A DNA stretch of 64,000 nt, taken from NCBI RefSeq assembly GCF_018918075.1, contig NZ_JAHLPW010000003.1, positions 186,001-250,000 of the forward strand, read 5' to 3'. Both the position numbers and the translations under genes were made by a program. The DNA is from Virgibacillus sp. MSJ-26. Lineage in GTDB: Bacteria > Bacillota > Bacilli > Bacillales > Amphibacillaceae. Below, piece by piece: positions 35,383-44,589 of this stretch. The notes beneath the pieces are model-generated. The model saw only the letters and a list, made by a program, of their open reading frames with translations, did no database searches and was not told where the DNA came from. The stretch's first letter is position 1. The number at the start of each line of letters is the position of its first letter.

Positions 35383-35526
35383 CTAACCAAAAATTTTCCT
35401 GAATAGTTTACCCGTTGCCTTCCCTGCAGCGCGTCTACCTATTCTCCTCGTTACTTTACCACGTTTTATTGCATTAATATCATTCGATATACGTAATACC
35501 TTATACAAAGTGGATTTAAATTTCAT
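35383..35526 (-). CDS. Small very basic protein (47 aa)
   Basis: ATG 35526 preceded by AAAGGATGAGATGTA opens a 47-codon frame (MKFKSTLYKVLRISNDINAI, then KRGKVTRRIGRRAAGKATGK and LFRKIFG). It has 14 Lys/Arg residues and a small-residue-rich amphipathic pattern. I have the impression that very similar 45-50-aa proteins occur in many Bacilli, often near accessory genes, but no function is known to me. It was missed by length cut-offs. Confidence 0.6.
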   Translation of the reverse strand: MKFKSTLYKVLRISNDINAIKRGKVTRRIGRRAAGKATGKLFRKIFG

Positions 35527-35694
35527 TACATCTCATCCTTTATTTTAAAGAGTCTCATAAACTATATTTTTGTTTTGATTTTTCCCCATCACACTCAACC
35601 GCCAATCTATCCGGAATACCTTCTATCAGGAAGTGACAGGAATCTAACCGCATCCACCGGATCTGTAATGGGGGTCAGACCCTTTCAATTCCTT

Positions 35695-36285
35695 TTATTC
35701 TTTATAAATGATATTTATAGCCTGTTCGTAGCACTTTAAAAACGCCATTTCATGCTTATGTGATGTTTCCATGTAATCTTCATCTTCTGGAAGTTCTAAC
35801 AGATTTTCATTAATTGTGTTTAGTTTTTCAATGTCACCACTATTTTCGTTTAGCATTATTAAATTCTTATAAAGTGTTCTTTGTATTTCATAAGAACACT
35901 CTTTTAATTCAAATGCCTTAATTAATCTTTCTACACCTTCATTAAAAATTCTTTCAACGCTTATTGGAGCATCCAAACTTGACGGAACTAATTTGAGTTC
36001 AAGTTTCGTTTCTTTTATTAGATTAAGAATTTGATCTATATATTCATACCTCCTTTCATCGCTATCGCTAGTCCTACTTTCCATTAACTCCAAAATATCA
36101 AAATACTTCGTGTTAAATGATTCAGTAATCTCATTATATATTTCAAACCTAGCATGCAAATTATCAAAATATCTATCTTGATACCTACGTTTATCGGTTG
36201 ATGTGCTACCAACTAACTTCCTAAGAAATTTACTAAACAAATTCCTCCCCCTTATTTGATATATGTTCTCCTGGTTCTTTAACAA
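35695..36285 (-). CDS. Hypothetical helical protein (196 aa)
   Basis: No recognised family. The open frame starts at ATG 36285, but the strong GGGGGAGG lies just before an in-frame TTG at 36240 with only three bases between, so the true start is uncertain (181 or 196 aa). It is acidic, all-helical, without membrane segment: a basic start (FSKFLRKLVGSTSTDKRRYQ) followed by long helices such as YEYIDQILNLIKETKLELKL. It lies 66 bases downstream of brxL on the same strand and may be read through from the BREX operon. Confidence 0.5.
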   Translation of the reverse strand: MLKNQENIYQIRGRNLFSKFLRKLVGSTSTDKRRYQDRYFDNLHARFEIYNEITESFNTKYFDILELMESRTSDSDERRYEYIDQILNLIKETKLELKLVPSSLDAPISVERIFNEGVERLIKAFELKECSYEIQRTLYKNLIMLNENSGDIEKLNTINENLLELPEDEDYMETSHKHEMAFLKCYEQAINIIYKE

Positions 36286-36351
36286 AAAGTTTACTTAATA
36301 GAAATAACTAATAACTCCAAGACAGCATTTGCATCCCTTGAAGCTAACTGA

Positions 36352-38400
36352 CTACCCAACGCCCAATCCCTTAAACACCGCATCAATCGGATCAGAATAA
36401 AAGATAGGCTGCACCTTAACAATCAACTCATTCGGTACCGTATATAAATCAGCAACCTGAGCAGCAGGGATCAGCACTTTCTTCGCACCTGCGTCCACAC
36501 AGATTTGTAATAAATCAGCAAAATTATTCACTTTAGAGATTGTGCCTCCGACAGTCATATTGCCGATAATGACTGTACTTTCCTGAACTGGACGTTCCAT
36601 TGCTGCAGAAAATAGGCCGATCAATTGAGCGACACCCAAATCCTCCGTTAAGCCAATTCCTTGAAGATCACTGACATGCATTAAATAATCTTTCGTTTTC
36701 GTCGTAATCGTTTGACTTACACTATTACTATTAGATGTAAAATAACGAAACGCTGTATCTAAACTTTCACGTGCCCCGCGATGTGATCCGATACCTGATT
36801 TCTCAAACTTTCCATCACCGCTAACAGCTTCATTTTCTAGTTTATAAACTCCAAGCATACCTGAATCACTTTGCCCAGCAACATAAACATGCCCTGGTCT
36901 ACCAATGCCTTCAGGTATTAGCTTGCCTCCACCTTGTTCAGGAACCGAGACAAATTCCTCTTCCATTGTCTCCTTATCAATATAGGAAAACATGACATCA
37001 TAAAACTCCATGCCACCAATTTTCTTTAATTGTTCCTTGACACGGCGACGGCCTTCAAGTGCATATTGCAATATCTCAGCAATATCTTCCTTTGTATAGT
37101 CGCCATGTGGATGTATTAACTTGATCATTCCTGAAACTGTCTTCCGAATAGCGATGGTGTCCCGCTGGTTCAGATGGCTTCCTAAGTTAAAGTATTTATC
37201 AACCGCATCTGTAAAAGATCGCTTCCGCATTTCTCTAAAATATTCAGCGATGTAATCCACGATAAAGCCATAATGATTCGTAAAAAAGTCGGGACGCATC
37301 TTTGGAATTTCCCAACCCGGTAAATAATAATGCATTCGATCAAAAAACGCCGAATCATTAGCCATTTCTTCAGGGAATGGAGCAAATAAATGAGACGTCT
37401 TCAATAAAACATCGATGCTCTGATTAATGTTCCCCACAAAAACCATCGATGCACTCGCGTTTTTCTCTTCTTTCCCGCGAGCAAACGATCCTGAAGCCAT
37501 ATAATCCTTCATAATTTGGATGCCGTCTTTATCTTTAAAACGAATACCTGCCACCTCATCGAAGGTCACACAATCCCACATACCCACTAGACCAATCGTG
37601 CGTGACGCCATATTGTAAAATAAATTTGCCACGGTCGTTTGGCCGCCTGATACTAAAATGGAGTTGGGAGACAATTCTTTATACACATGGGACTTACCTG
37701 TTCCACGTGGCCCGAGTTCACATAAGTTGAAATTATTCTCCACCAAAGGTACTAATCGAAGTAACAAATGCCATTTCACACGTTCTTCTAATTGCGTCGG
37801 CTCCATGCCAATCGAACGCATCAAAACATCAATCCACTCAATCTTAGTAAACTGAGATCTACCTTCAAAAATCTCACTCATATCCATATTAGGCATTTGA
37901 ATCGGCTGCAGGGTGTTCACGGTGAAAGGACTGGTATTTCGTTCAAATTCATCATAAAAATAATCAACTTTTATCATGCACCATATGCCACCAACAAGCA
38001 GCTTGTCATATTCCTTAACAAATCCTGCTGGTACAGGCACACCCTTTAATCCCAAATTAGAAAACTCTGCCTCATAACGATCAAATTTCGGATTAAGTGC
38101 TACCGTGACCTTATCAATAATTGAATATTGCCCAAGCTCACGAATCCGCGATTTTATTTTCTCCGCCTCGTCAGGTCGAACAAAGTTATCCGATAAAATC
38201 TTCTTAACCTGCTCGACCCCTGCTGCGAGGCTTGTCTCATCATCTGTCGCAGCATACATCCCAAGCAAATACTCAAGGACATAGACAGGCACATTTGCCC
38301 CTTCTTTAATTAACTTAGTCAAATCTTTCCGCACGACACGCCCTGCAAAGGTCTCATTTAATTTCTCATCCAGTTTTTTTGTGTCATCAATTTGCTCCAT
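36352..38400 (-). CDS. brxL: BREX Lon-like AAA+ protein BrxL
   Basis: A 682-aa protein. Residues 1-200 form the BrxL N-terminal domain, followed by an AAA+ ATPase with Walker A LGPRGTGKSHVYKEL (about residue 230), DCVTFDEVAGIRFKD as Walker B region, and FVGNINQS. The C-terminal 190 residues are Lon-protease-like (VIIGNMTVGGTISKVNNFAD, DAGAKKVLIPAAQ) but the PxAG stretch carrying the catalytic Ser of Lon is not visible. BrxL is needed for phage restriction in type 1 BREX and forms DNA-binding rings. ATG 38400 has GGGAGG upstream, 19 bases after pglZ. Confidence 0.95.
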   Translation of the reverse strand: MEQIDDTKKLDEKLNETFAGRVVRKDLTKLIKEGANVPVYVLEYLLGMYAATDDETSLAAGVEQVKKILSDNFVRPDEAEKIKSRIRELGQYSIIDKVTVALNPKFDRYEAEFSNLGLKGVPVPAGFVKEYDKLLVGGIWCMIKVDYFYDEFERNTSPFTVNTLQPIQMPNMDMSEIFEGRSQFTKIEWIDVLMRSIGMEPTQLEERVKWHLLLRLVPLVENNFNLCELGPRGTGKSHVYKELSPNSILVSGGQTTVANLFYNMASRTIGLVGMWDCVTFDEVAGIRFKDKDGIQIMKDYMASGSFARGKEEKNASASMVFVGNINQSIDVLLKTSHLFAPFPEEMANDSAFFDRMHYYLPGWEIPKMRPDFFTNHYGFIVDYIAEYFREMRKRSFTDAVDKYFNLGSHLNQRDTIAIRKTVSGMIKLIHPHGDYTKEDIAEILQYALEGRRRVKEQLKKIGGMEFYDVMFSYIDKETMEEEFVSVPEQGGGKLIPEGIGRPGHVYVAGQSDSGMLGVYKLENEAVSGDGKFEKSGIGSHRGARESLDTAFRYFTSNSNSVSQTITTKTKDYLMHVSDLQGIGLTEDLGVAQLIGLFSAAMERPVQESTVIIGNMTVGGTISKVNNFADLLQICVDAGAKKVLIPAAQVADLYTVPNELIVKVQPIFYSDPIDAVFKGLGVG

Positions 38401-38419
38401 TTGTCATGCCTCCCTTCAA

Positions 38420-40978
38420 TCAAAAGTCAAAGTCACTTATAAAGCTTAAATTTATCGTAAAAGGAATCCGTTCAGTAATCGCATCTGTTTCCAGATCCTT
38501 AATAACTAAATAGTACGTCTTATTCCGATCATACTCCATATTTTTAAGCACAAATTGTTGCTTAAACACCCGCTCTATTGGATTATCCGACGTCAAATCA
38601 CCAATAATTCTCTCTTCATTAGAAAGAACATTTCCTTTATCATCCGCCATATATACAACAACCGACCGCGGAATATGCTTACCCGATATTTTCTCATTTT
38701 GGAAAAACTCGAGAGAAAAAATACTGTTCGTAATACGGCGCGTCGTGCTTGTTAAATTAATCGCCACTTTTTCACTGGCAACGGCTCCCCGTTGCCCTGT
38801 ACGTTTATTTCGCACCTTGAGTAATGGCACAACAACTTCTTGTAAGCTGGCACCCCCATGTACAAAATTATCCCCCCCACCTTGAATACGGTAGCGGATT
38901 GTCGCATTTGGGACATATCCGAAAAGTTCTTGGTCATTTTTAATCACGCTTGATAAATCAATCGTTAATTGTCCGGGTACCTCCCTTTGTTCTTTAGACA
39001 AAATATAACGTCGACTTATTTCAAAGGCATCAGGTGACTCTTTATCCATTAAATCACTCACTTTTAGAGGATCTCTTTGATAGAGGAAACCATGGTCAGC
39101 CGTTAAATAAATATGTGTTCCGCTCAGATCATTACGTATAATGCGAACTAAATCGGATAGTTGCTCAATGGCATCTTCTGCTGCGTCAAATGTATTCATT
39201 TCCGTATCACGCTTATCGCCAAAAGCATCAATCGTATCGTGATAAATATAAATTAGCTTTTTCCCTTTAAATGTAGCCCGCCTTGTAGCTTTATCCATCA
39301 TTAAAATATCTTTGAAATGAACAGCGATGCTATCGTCTGAATAGGAAGAAAGGACTTTCTTTCTATTCTCTATGCCTGACGTGCTCATTCCATTGGCTAA
39401 TACACTTCCTTTCTCATCGATATCTACTTCGCGATGAGGTAGAAGAGCAGCCATCCCAAATTTGGTAACTGATGGAACGACACTAAGCATGGTATCTAGC
39501 TCACACTCACCTAAAATTTCAGAGTTTAATCGTTCTTGTAATTCTTTACCCACTTCATAACGCATGGCATCAGAAATAATGACAAAAGCCCGCTCATTTT
39601 TATCAAGATGTGGTTTGATCATCCTTGTGTAAAACGATTGCTGATTATGAACACCTGGTAACGTCCATTCGTCAGTCATTTCTTGATTAACGGCTTGCGA
39701 CCAATGCGTACTCAACTCACCCATAAACCAGTTTGTGTATAAATTCTCAACAACGGACTTTAGCTTATGCAGCACTTCATTATCGCCTTCAGCATCAAAG
39801 GCTACATAAAATTTCCGGTAATACGTATCCATTAGATAATAGTCTTCTGTATACTTGTTGTACATGTCAATAGCTTTTTCTTGAGGAATCCCGTAAGAGT
39901 AGCGCTTATGAAACGCATGCATTTTCACAGCGTAAAAAAGCGCGTCATAAATATATTGATACATGTGATAAAAATGCTTCGGTCTTCTGACACTAATCAA
40001 ATCAATATAGTCTTCGTAATCCTCTCGCTGTTCCATTAAACTGTTTACAATATAAATAATCACAGCCCTATCAACATACGGAAAAACTTCTGCATTCTGG
40101 AATGCTTCAACCGGAAGACTTCGAATTAATTCAGGAAGCTGAATGTCGCCTTCAATCTGATGAACATAGTCATGAAAAATTTGATAATCTGTTGTATGAT
40201 GCATCCAATGATCTATAAACACATAACAATTCGTTTTGTTTTGTTCAGCAATAAAATGACTGAACCGATCGAGATACTTCATATCCATGGTTTGGCTAAA
40301 TGCCGTGACAGCCATATGAATAAATAGTGTTTTGAGCGTTTTTTCTTCGCGCTGGTAATCATACTCACGATGAGTAAATTCCCAAAACGTCTGCACGTCA
40401 AAATAACTACTAAAACTCTTTAAATAACGATTATTTTCATCATCAAGTGTATCCATTAACATTGTTCTTAACACCGTTTCAAAATCTAGTGAGTTCATGC
40501 CGCAAAGCACATTCATCATGGCAAGTTCTATCGTTTCCTTCGTATATGTGTGAATGTCAAACGCTTTAAACTTTTCGGCACGTTCTTTTCTATCAAAGAA
40601 CTTAATATATTTTTGGACTACTGCCCTTAATGAACTATCAATACCTAAATCATTCATAATTAAGGAAAGTCGATCAGCGTAAAATGTTTTAGAATACACG
40701 ACTGTATCATAGAGCCAGTTATCTTTAGAATCTAGATTTAAATTTGTATAAACTAAATACGAACTATCCGTATCTTCTACCTCTAATAAATGCTTAACGT
40801 AAAATTGATTATTGTCGTGTAAGTGAATGACCTTCACATCATCAATCGTCACTCTTTCATAGTCAGTCACAAACTCTTCATCCAAATCTGTCCAGAACAC
40901 TATTTTGCGATTTTCTCCATCGTTTAATGGTTCGTTAAAAAGATCTGTTAAGGATGTCATTATTTGATTTAAATTCAT
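38420..40978 (-). CDS. pglZ: BREX type 1 alkaline-phosphatase-like protein PglZ
   Basis: An 852-aa protein if started at ATG 40978 (GGATAGGTGATC upstream); an in-frame GTG three codons earlier is less likely. The PglZ core shows FVIISDAMRYEVGKELQERL (about residue 467), VPSVTKFGMAALLPHR and the metal-binding IYLTADHGFLYQRD (about 625). The long N-terminal helical part is typical of the type A BREX form. It is essential for BREX methylation and defence and is thought to work with PglX. It precedes brxL closely and follows the coiled-coil gene after a terminator. Confidence 0.95.
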   Translation of the reverse strand: MNLNQIMTSLTDLFNEPLNDGENRKIVFWTDLDEEFVTDYERVTIDDVKVIHLHDNNQFYVKHLLEVEDTDSSYLVYTNLNLDSKDNWLYDTVVYSKTFYADRLSLIMNDLGIDSSLRAVVQKYIKFFDRKERAEKFKAFDIHTYTKETIELAMMNVLCGMNSLDFETVLRTMLMDTLDDENNRYLKSFSSYFDVQTFWEFTHREYDYQREEKTLKTLFIHMAVTAFSQTMDMKYLDRFSHFIAEQNKTNCYVFIDHWMHHTTDYQIFHDYVHQIEGDIQLPELIRSLPVEAFQNAEVFPYVDRAVIIYIVNSLMEQREDYEDYIDLISVRRPKHFYHMYQYIYDALFYAVKMHAFHKRYSYGIPQEKAIDMYNKYTEDYYLMDTYYRKFYVAFDAEGDNEVLHKLKSVVENLYTNWFMGELSTHWSQAVNQEMTDEWTLPGVHNQQSFYTRMIKPHLDKNERAFVIISDAMRYEVGKELQERLNSEILGECELDTMLSVVPSVTKFGMAALLPHREVDIDEKGSVLANGMSTSGIENRKKVLSSYSDDSIAVHFKDILMMDKATRRATFKGKKLIYIYHDTIDAFGDKRDTEMNTFDAAEDAIEQLSDLVRIIRNDLSGTHIYLTADHGFLYQRDPLKVSDLMDKESPDAFEISRRYILSKEQREVPGQLTIDLSSVIKNDQELFGYVPNATIRYRIQGGGDNFVHGGASLQEVVVPLLKVRNKRTGQRGAVASEKVAINLTSTTRRITNSIFSLEFFQNEKISGKHIPRSVVVYMADDKGNVLSNEERIIGDLTSDNPIERVFKQQFVLKNMEYDRNKTYYLVIKDLETDAITERIPFTINLSFISDFDF

Positions 40979-41146
40979 GTAGATCACCTATCCTCATTCT
41001 AAGTATAGTATAGCATAGCAGAATTTTCTCCAGCGACTGTTCAACCTCAATAAGGCGGATTAAGATATGGAGATAATGGTAAAATAATGATGACGCTATT
41101 ATTTGGAGAAATTAAAAGCTATCCCCTGTATTAATGAGCACTTTAT

Positions 41147-41180
41147 AAAAAAAGAGATCACCTTAGGCGGCAATCTCTTA
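41147..41180 (-). terminator. Terminator after coiled-coil gene
   Basis: AAGAGAT/ATCTCTT stem with a T-run on the minus strand, between the 95-aa gene and pglZ. It may separate pglZ-brxL from upstream transcription. Confidence 0.7.
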
Positions 41181-41195
41181 GCATTTAAGCAATGA

Positions 41196-41483
41196 TCATT
41201 TGGCATTTTTTAAGATTTTAACATCTGCTTGCGTGTTCAATAATCCTTCTGAAAGAACAGTGACTTTAGCATCCAACTTATCTATTTTTTGGACTAACCT
41301 TTCCTCCGTTTGTTTCAACTGTCCTGAGAGGCCTTGAACTTGTTCTGAGAGATTTTGATGTTGACCCGAAAAGCCTTGAACCTGTTCCGAAAGATTTTGT
41401 TGATGACCTGTGAGGTCTCGGACTTGATCTGATAATTCGGTAATTGCTTGTAGGATTTCAGAATTACTAACTTCTTTATTCAT
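41196..41483 (-). CDS. Short coiled-coil repeat protein (95 aa)
   Basis: Starts at ATG 41483 with AGGAGGTG upstream. Almost the whole chain is a predicted coiled coil built from near-repeats (NLSEQVQGFSGQ, NLSEQVQGLSGQ) followed by KIDKLDAKVTVLSEGL. No catalytic motif. Similar short coiled-coil proteins occur in many Firmicutes without a known role. It sits between a pglX relic and pglZ with its own ribosome site and terminator, so it is probably an independent passenger. Confidence 0.6.
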   Translation of the reverse strand: MNKEVSNSEILQAITELSDQVRDLTGHQQNLSEQVQGFSGQHQNLSEQVQGLSGQLKQTEERLVQKIDKLDAKVTVLSEGLLNTQADVKILKNAK

Positions 41484-41717
41484 GAATACACCTCCTGTTT
41501 TTTCAATTACTCTTTCAACGAACGATGTTCAGTGAAAACACTACTGTTTCCCTTCATGTTAGAGTTAAGAAAACTTCATGTTTAATAGCGGTATAGCTAT
41601 CATATAGCTACGTCTTTTTGAAGCATATGTGATGGAGAAAACTGAGGTATTTTGTCTATTAATAATATAACATGTTTTAAGTTCAGAACAAAGGCTTTTT
41701 CTATTCAACTGGTTTCA
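41484..41717. other. Upstream region of coiled-coil gene
   Basis: About 230 AT-rich bases with no gene; includes a GCTATCATATAGC palindrome near 41605. Presumably holds the promoter of the 95-aa gene. Confidence 0.35.
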
Positions 41718-42015
41718 AGCCTTCTTCGCTTCACGAGTTTCTTTCACAGCAGAATTCCCTTCATCTCCTATGTTCCTGAGTAAATCTTTCTTTTTAGATT
41801 CATAGCGGACTTTTAGATCAAATAGATAAACGGACGAATTCGGGATAAGACTTTTATCGTACCGCTGCATGTTCTTTACTTAACCTCACCAACCAGTAAT
41901 TGGTCTGCCATTTATATGTTTCTACGTGATCTTTATAAAAGTCATTTAAGAAATAGCGACACAACGTTTGTATAGCTGTTCATTTTTTCGACCAATCGCA
42001 TCGGCAACAAAATGA
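41718..42015 (-). pseudogene. pglX 3' region, relic 2
   Basis: About 300 bases matching the part of pglX roughly 55-155 codons before its end (KKDLL..IEDEG, the YLHDVQVRYES region, and KDHVQTYKKRPIYW, counted by comparison with 51180-51500). It is broken by indels and lacks both the last 50 codons and everything upstream. It lies directly downstream of the SIR2 gene. Confidence 0.75.
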
Positions 42016-42092
42016 GCACTTATACAATTTAAACAACAACATCTTTCAAATAATATCTGCATATAAATTGTTACTCAGAAGAATAAAAAACA

Positions 42093-42121
42093 TTGACAAA
42101 CATAACATAGTAGTGTAGAAT
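42093..42121 (+). promoter_or_regulatory. Consensus promoter reading into the SIR2 3' end
   Basis: TTGACA at 42093 and TAGAAT at 42116 with a 17-base spacer, on the plus strand. Confidence 0.6.
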
Positions 42122-42127
42122 TCTAAT

Positions 42128-42186
42128 TATAAAAGCAGGGAAGCAATCGCAATCACACATCGTGGTTAGGGATTGCTTCCTTTGTT
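42128..42186 (+). ncRNA. Putative tiny RNA / hairpin antisense to SIR2 gene end
   Basis: From the expected start near 42128 the plus strand runs about 10 bases and then forms a perfect 10-bp hairpin GGAAGCAATC/GATTGCTTCC (42139-42180) followed by TTTGTTTTT. The transcript would overlap the last five codons and stop of the SIR2 gene in antisense. It may simply be the terminator of the SIR2 gene with a chance promoter. Confidence 0.35.
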
Positions 42187-43767
42187 TTTCTTAATATCAT
42201 ATAATAACAATAATCTTCTTAATTCCGTTATCATTTTAATTTCCCCTCTTAATTCTAAGTGTTCTAATTCTTCTATTAGAAACTGCTTTAATTCATTTAA
42301 ATCCAAATTTTCAAGGTAAAAAGATAACGTTTCAAAGATCTTTTCCTTTTTCTCGTCAGCACTTTTTATAGTCGTAACATCGATTGATTTAGGTGTAAAT
42401 ACGGAACTTTTATTAATCTTATCGTAATGTTGATTATAATTTGAAAGTCTGTCTGAACGTCTAAGTAATTTTTCTTTTTCTGTCGGATGTAGAGAACTAT
42501 TTTTAATTAACTCTTTGTCCAAAACCTTATGAACTGGAAATCTATCCTTTCCTCCCTGACTTGCAGCAAATTTCAGTCTTATATCTGTCGTTATTTCATC
42601 ACTGTCTGAAATATAGTCGAGCGAATACTGAATAATATCCGGCATTTGAAAAATATGTTTCCAGTCCCCAACTGCTATTGCAATGTTTTGATTTTTAAGA
42701 TCATCTTCCAGCCTGTCAATTTCTTCAGGGGAAATGAGGGCAGATTTTAATGTTCCAGCTTTACCTCTATCAATAATTAATTGCTTAATAACATGTTGGT
42801 ACTTTCTTACTTCCGTCGGGGCCACTCCTTGATTTATAGTGCTAATTTTATCAAAAACAGCTTTAAAGTTATCCGTCTTTATAACTCTTAATCTACAACC
42901 TAAATCTTTATCATTAACGATTTCTTCCACTAATTCCTGTTGATCTTTTTCCCATTCTATTAGCACCAATTTCTTTTCCAATATATTTAATTCTTTTGAT
43001 GAAAGAGACTTTGTAAAGTCCTTGATTATGTTTCTTACATTTACATCAGTTAGTGAATAGCCTAGAAAAATGATTGGGGAATGCAATATCATGGAAATGA
43101 TTTTAGCACTAATCAATACAGAATTCTCTTCAAAATAGGCATAGTCTTTATCGGTAATAATAATATCTTTCGGATTTTCGATACAACCATGTAACTTGTA
43201 CAATTCAGCAAAGCCAAATGTTTCTTCAAAAAATCCCTGCTGACCTGTATATTTTTTTATATGATAATCGCTTTCCTGGTTGTATGAATTCTCAATGAAT
43301 GCATCATAATTAGTAGTTAAAATAATTTGAGATTTAATCAACATTTTTTTAAATGACTCATATTCATACTCCATTTCAGGTTTGAGTTGATAAGAACCAA
43401 ATCGTTTTGCTATGGCAACTTTAAAGGGGGATACTTTTAAAGTATAAGCGTTCCTTGGGGTAAATTGATTGATTTCTATGTTTCCGTTGTTAAATTCCTG
43501 ATTGAATTTGGTTTCTAATATTTCACCAATTTTTATATTGGAATAGTGATCCAGTTCCCGCTCATCATATAAAGGTTTTTCTTCTTTTATTCGATCCCTT
43601 AAATTATTGTAATAACCGTAGAAGTTCGATAAATTTGCTTTGTTCCAAAATTCCTCTAATAGCAATTGCCAATTTGGAAAGTCATTTAAAAATCTTTTGG
43701 ATATCCCAGATCCTATAAAAACGACTGGAAATTCATTTTTATTTTTCAATTCTTCCAACACCGTCAT
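42166..43767 (-). CDS. SIR2-domain defence protein (probable NADase)
   Basis: A 533-aa protein from ATG 43767 (AAGGGGTGG upstream). The N-terminal 260 residues are a SIR2-like fold: VVFIGSGISKRF (14-25), TTNYDAFIE (about 151), LYKLHGCIENP (about 189) and FLGYSLTDVNVRNII (about 232). The remaining 270 residues are helical and not recognised; they probably sense or oligomerise. SIR2 domains of this subgroup are NAD-depleting effectors in several abortive-infection systems. It is flanked by two pglX relics, has its own promoter region, and lies within the BREX island. Confidence 0.85.
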   Translation of the reverse strand: MTVLEELKNKNEFPVVFIGSGISKRFLNDFPNWQLLLEEFWNKANLSNFYGYYNNLRDRIKEEKPLYDERELDHYSNIKIGEILETKFNQEFNNGNIEINQFTPRNAYTLKVSPFKVAIAKRFGSYQLKPEMEYEYESFKKMLIKSQIILTTNYDAFIENSYNQESDYHIKKYTGQQGFFEETFGFAELYKLHGCIENPKDIIITDKDYAYFEENSVLISAKIISMILHSPIIFLGYSLTDVNVRNIIKDFTKSLSSKELNILEKKLVLIEWEKDQQELVEEIVNDKDLGCRLRVIKTDNFKAVFDKISTINQGVAPTEVRKYQHVIKQLIIDRGKAGTLKSALISPEEIDRLEDDLKNQNIAIAVGDWKHIFQMPDIIQYSLDYISDSDEITTDIRLKFAASQGGKDRFPVHKVLDKELIKNSSLHPTEKEKLLRRSDRLSNYNQHYDKINKSSVFTPKSIDVTTIKSADEKKEKIFETLSFYLENLDLNELKQFLIEELEHLELRGEIKMITELRRLLLLYDIKKNKGSNP

Positions 43768-43929
43768 CTTTTACCACCCCTTACTATATTTGATCTGTAT
43801 AAGTTCTAACTACTTTTTAATTGTAACAAAATTCGATAAATTAGGCGAACATTTATTCTTGTTTTTACTTACTCTAAAACCATTCCATTTGCTGTTAGAG
43901 ACTATTTGAAATCATTTCACATTGTTTAT

Positions 43930-43980
43930 AAAAGGAGCTCCCAACAAATTTCACTTAATTGTTGGATAAAGCTCCTTTTT
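43930..43980 (-). terminator. Terminator after four-gene operon and pglX relic 1
   Basis: AAAGGAGCT/AGCTCCTTT outer stem with inner CCAACAA/TTGTTGG and T-runs on both sides. Confidence 0.8.
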
Positions 43981-44029
43981 ACTTTTTGAAACGCATTATT
44001 CTTGTTTATTTTGAACAAATACGTTGTTT

Positions 44030-44132
44030 TTATATTTTTGCAACTAACCCTTTAAATTTCTCATAATTGACTTTCACGCCATCGTCTAAATCGATCTCGA
44101 TTTGCATATCGGCTAAATAGTGGAGTTTTTTT
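44030..44132 (-). pseudogene. pglX 3' end, relic 1
   Basis: About 100 bases that are nearly identical to the end of the intact pglX (51022-51124), encoding LHYLADMQIEIDLDDGVKVN, then YEKFKGLVAKI and stop. It starts 11 bases past the stop of the 148-aa gene. The high identity suggests that it was made more recently than the other relics, in the event that placed the four-gene operon behind pglX. Confidence 0.85.
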
Positions 44133-44142
44133 CAATAAACAA

Positions 44143-44589
44143 TTAGAAGGGAACTTCTGTCGTTTCACGGAGCACAAAATCAAACAACTCTAACTGAAAT
44201 TGCTCTGTATTTACATCAGGATTAAAGTGCCAACTCCCATCTACATCTTGATGCACCATATCTTTCAATGTTGTTTCTATCAAATCTTCTATTCCGCCAT
44301 TCGCATATTCTTCTGCCAAACCGATCATTTCCTTTTGAGTAGATAGTTCACCAAATTCTTTCAAAAACAAGGCTTTAACAGAAGTATTATCATATTCCGT
44401 AAATGTCACAGCCCGACATAGTTCATGACGTTTTTCAATTGGAATTTTCTTTCCTTTTTTTTCGCCCCAAAAAGTACAGAAGATAAAAAATTCACTGTTC
44501 TGGGTAAATATTCCATTACGCGTCATTTTGTGGAAAATTGGAAAGTATTTATCGGATACATAGACTCGAAGCTGCGCATTGTCATTCAT
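44143..44589 (-). CDS. Small partner protein of the BREX-embedded operon (148 aa)
   Basis: Starts at ATG 44589 with AAAGAAGG upstream, overlapping the end of the ATPase gene by 8 bases. It is soluble and mixed alpha/beta: LRVYVSDKYFPIFHKMTRNG, FFIFCTFWGEKKGKKI, VKALFLKEFGELS and DVNTEQFQLELFDF. No family was recognised. The size and position next to a Rad50/DndD-like ATPase resemble small third components of SMC-like defence systems, but that is only analogy. Confidence 0.6.
   Translation of the reverse strand: MNDNAQLRVYVSDKYFPIFHKMTRNGIFTQNSEFFIFCTFWGEKKGKKIPIEKRHELCRAVTFTEYDNTSVKALFLKEFGELSTQKEMIGLAEEYANGGIEDLIETTLKDMVHQDVDGSWHFNPDVNTEQFQLELFDFVLRETTEVPF

Noticed and set aside
30701..35685. 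GGGTC...GACCC short palindromes near 30701, 31222 and 35672 as a mobile repeat family
   Set aside because: The shared part is only about 10-13 bases and the flanks differ; too little to call a repeat element.
44143..44589. Call of the 148-aa protein as DndE
   Set aside because: A DndD-like neighbour invites it, but the protein shows no DndE-like signature, is longer than expected, and no DndB or DndC is present.
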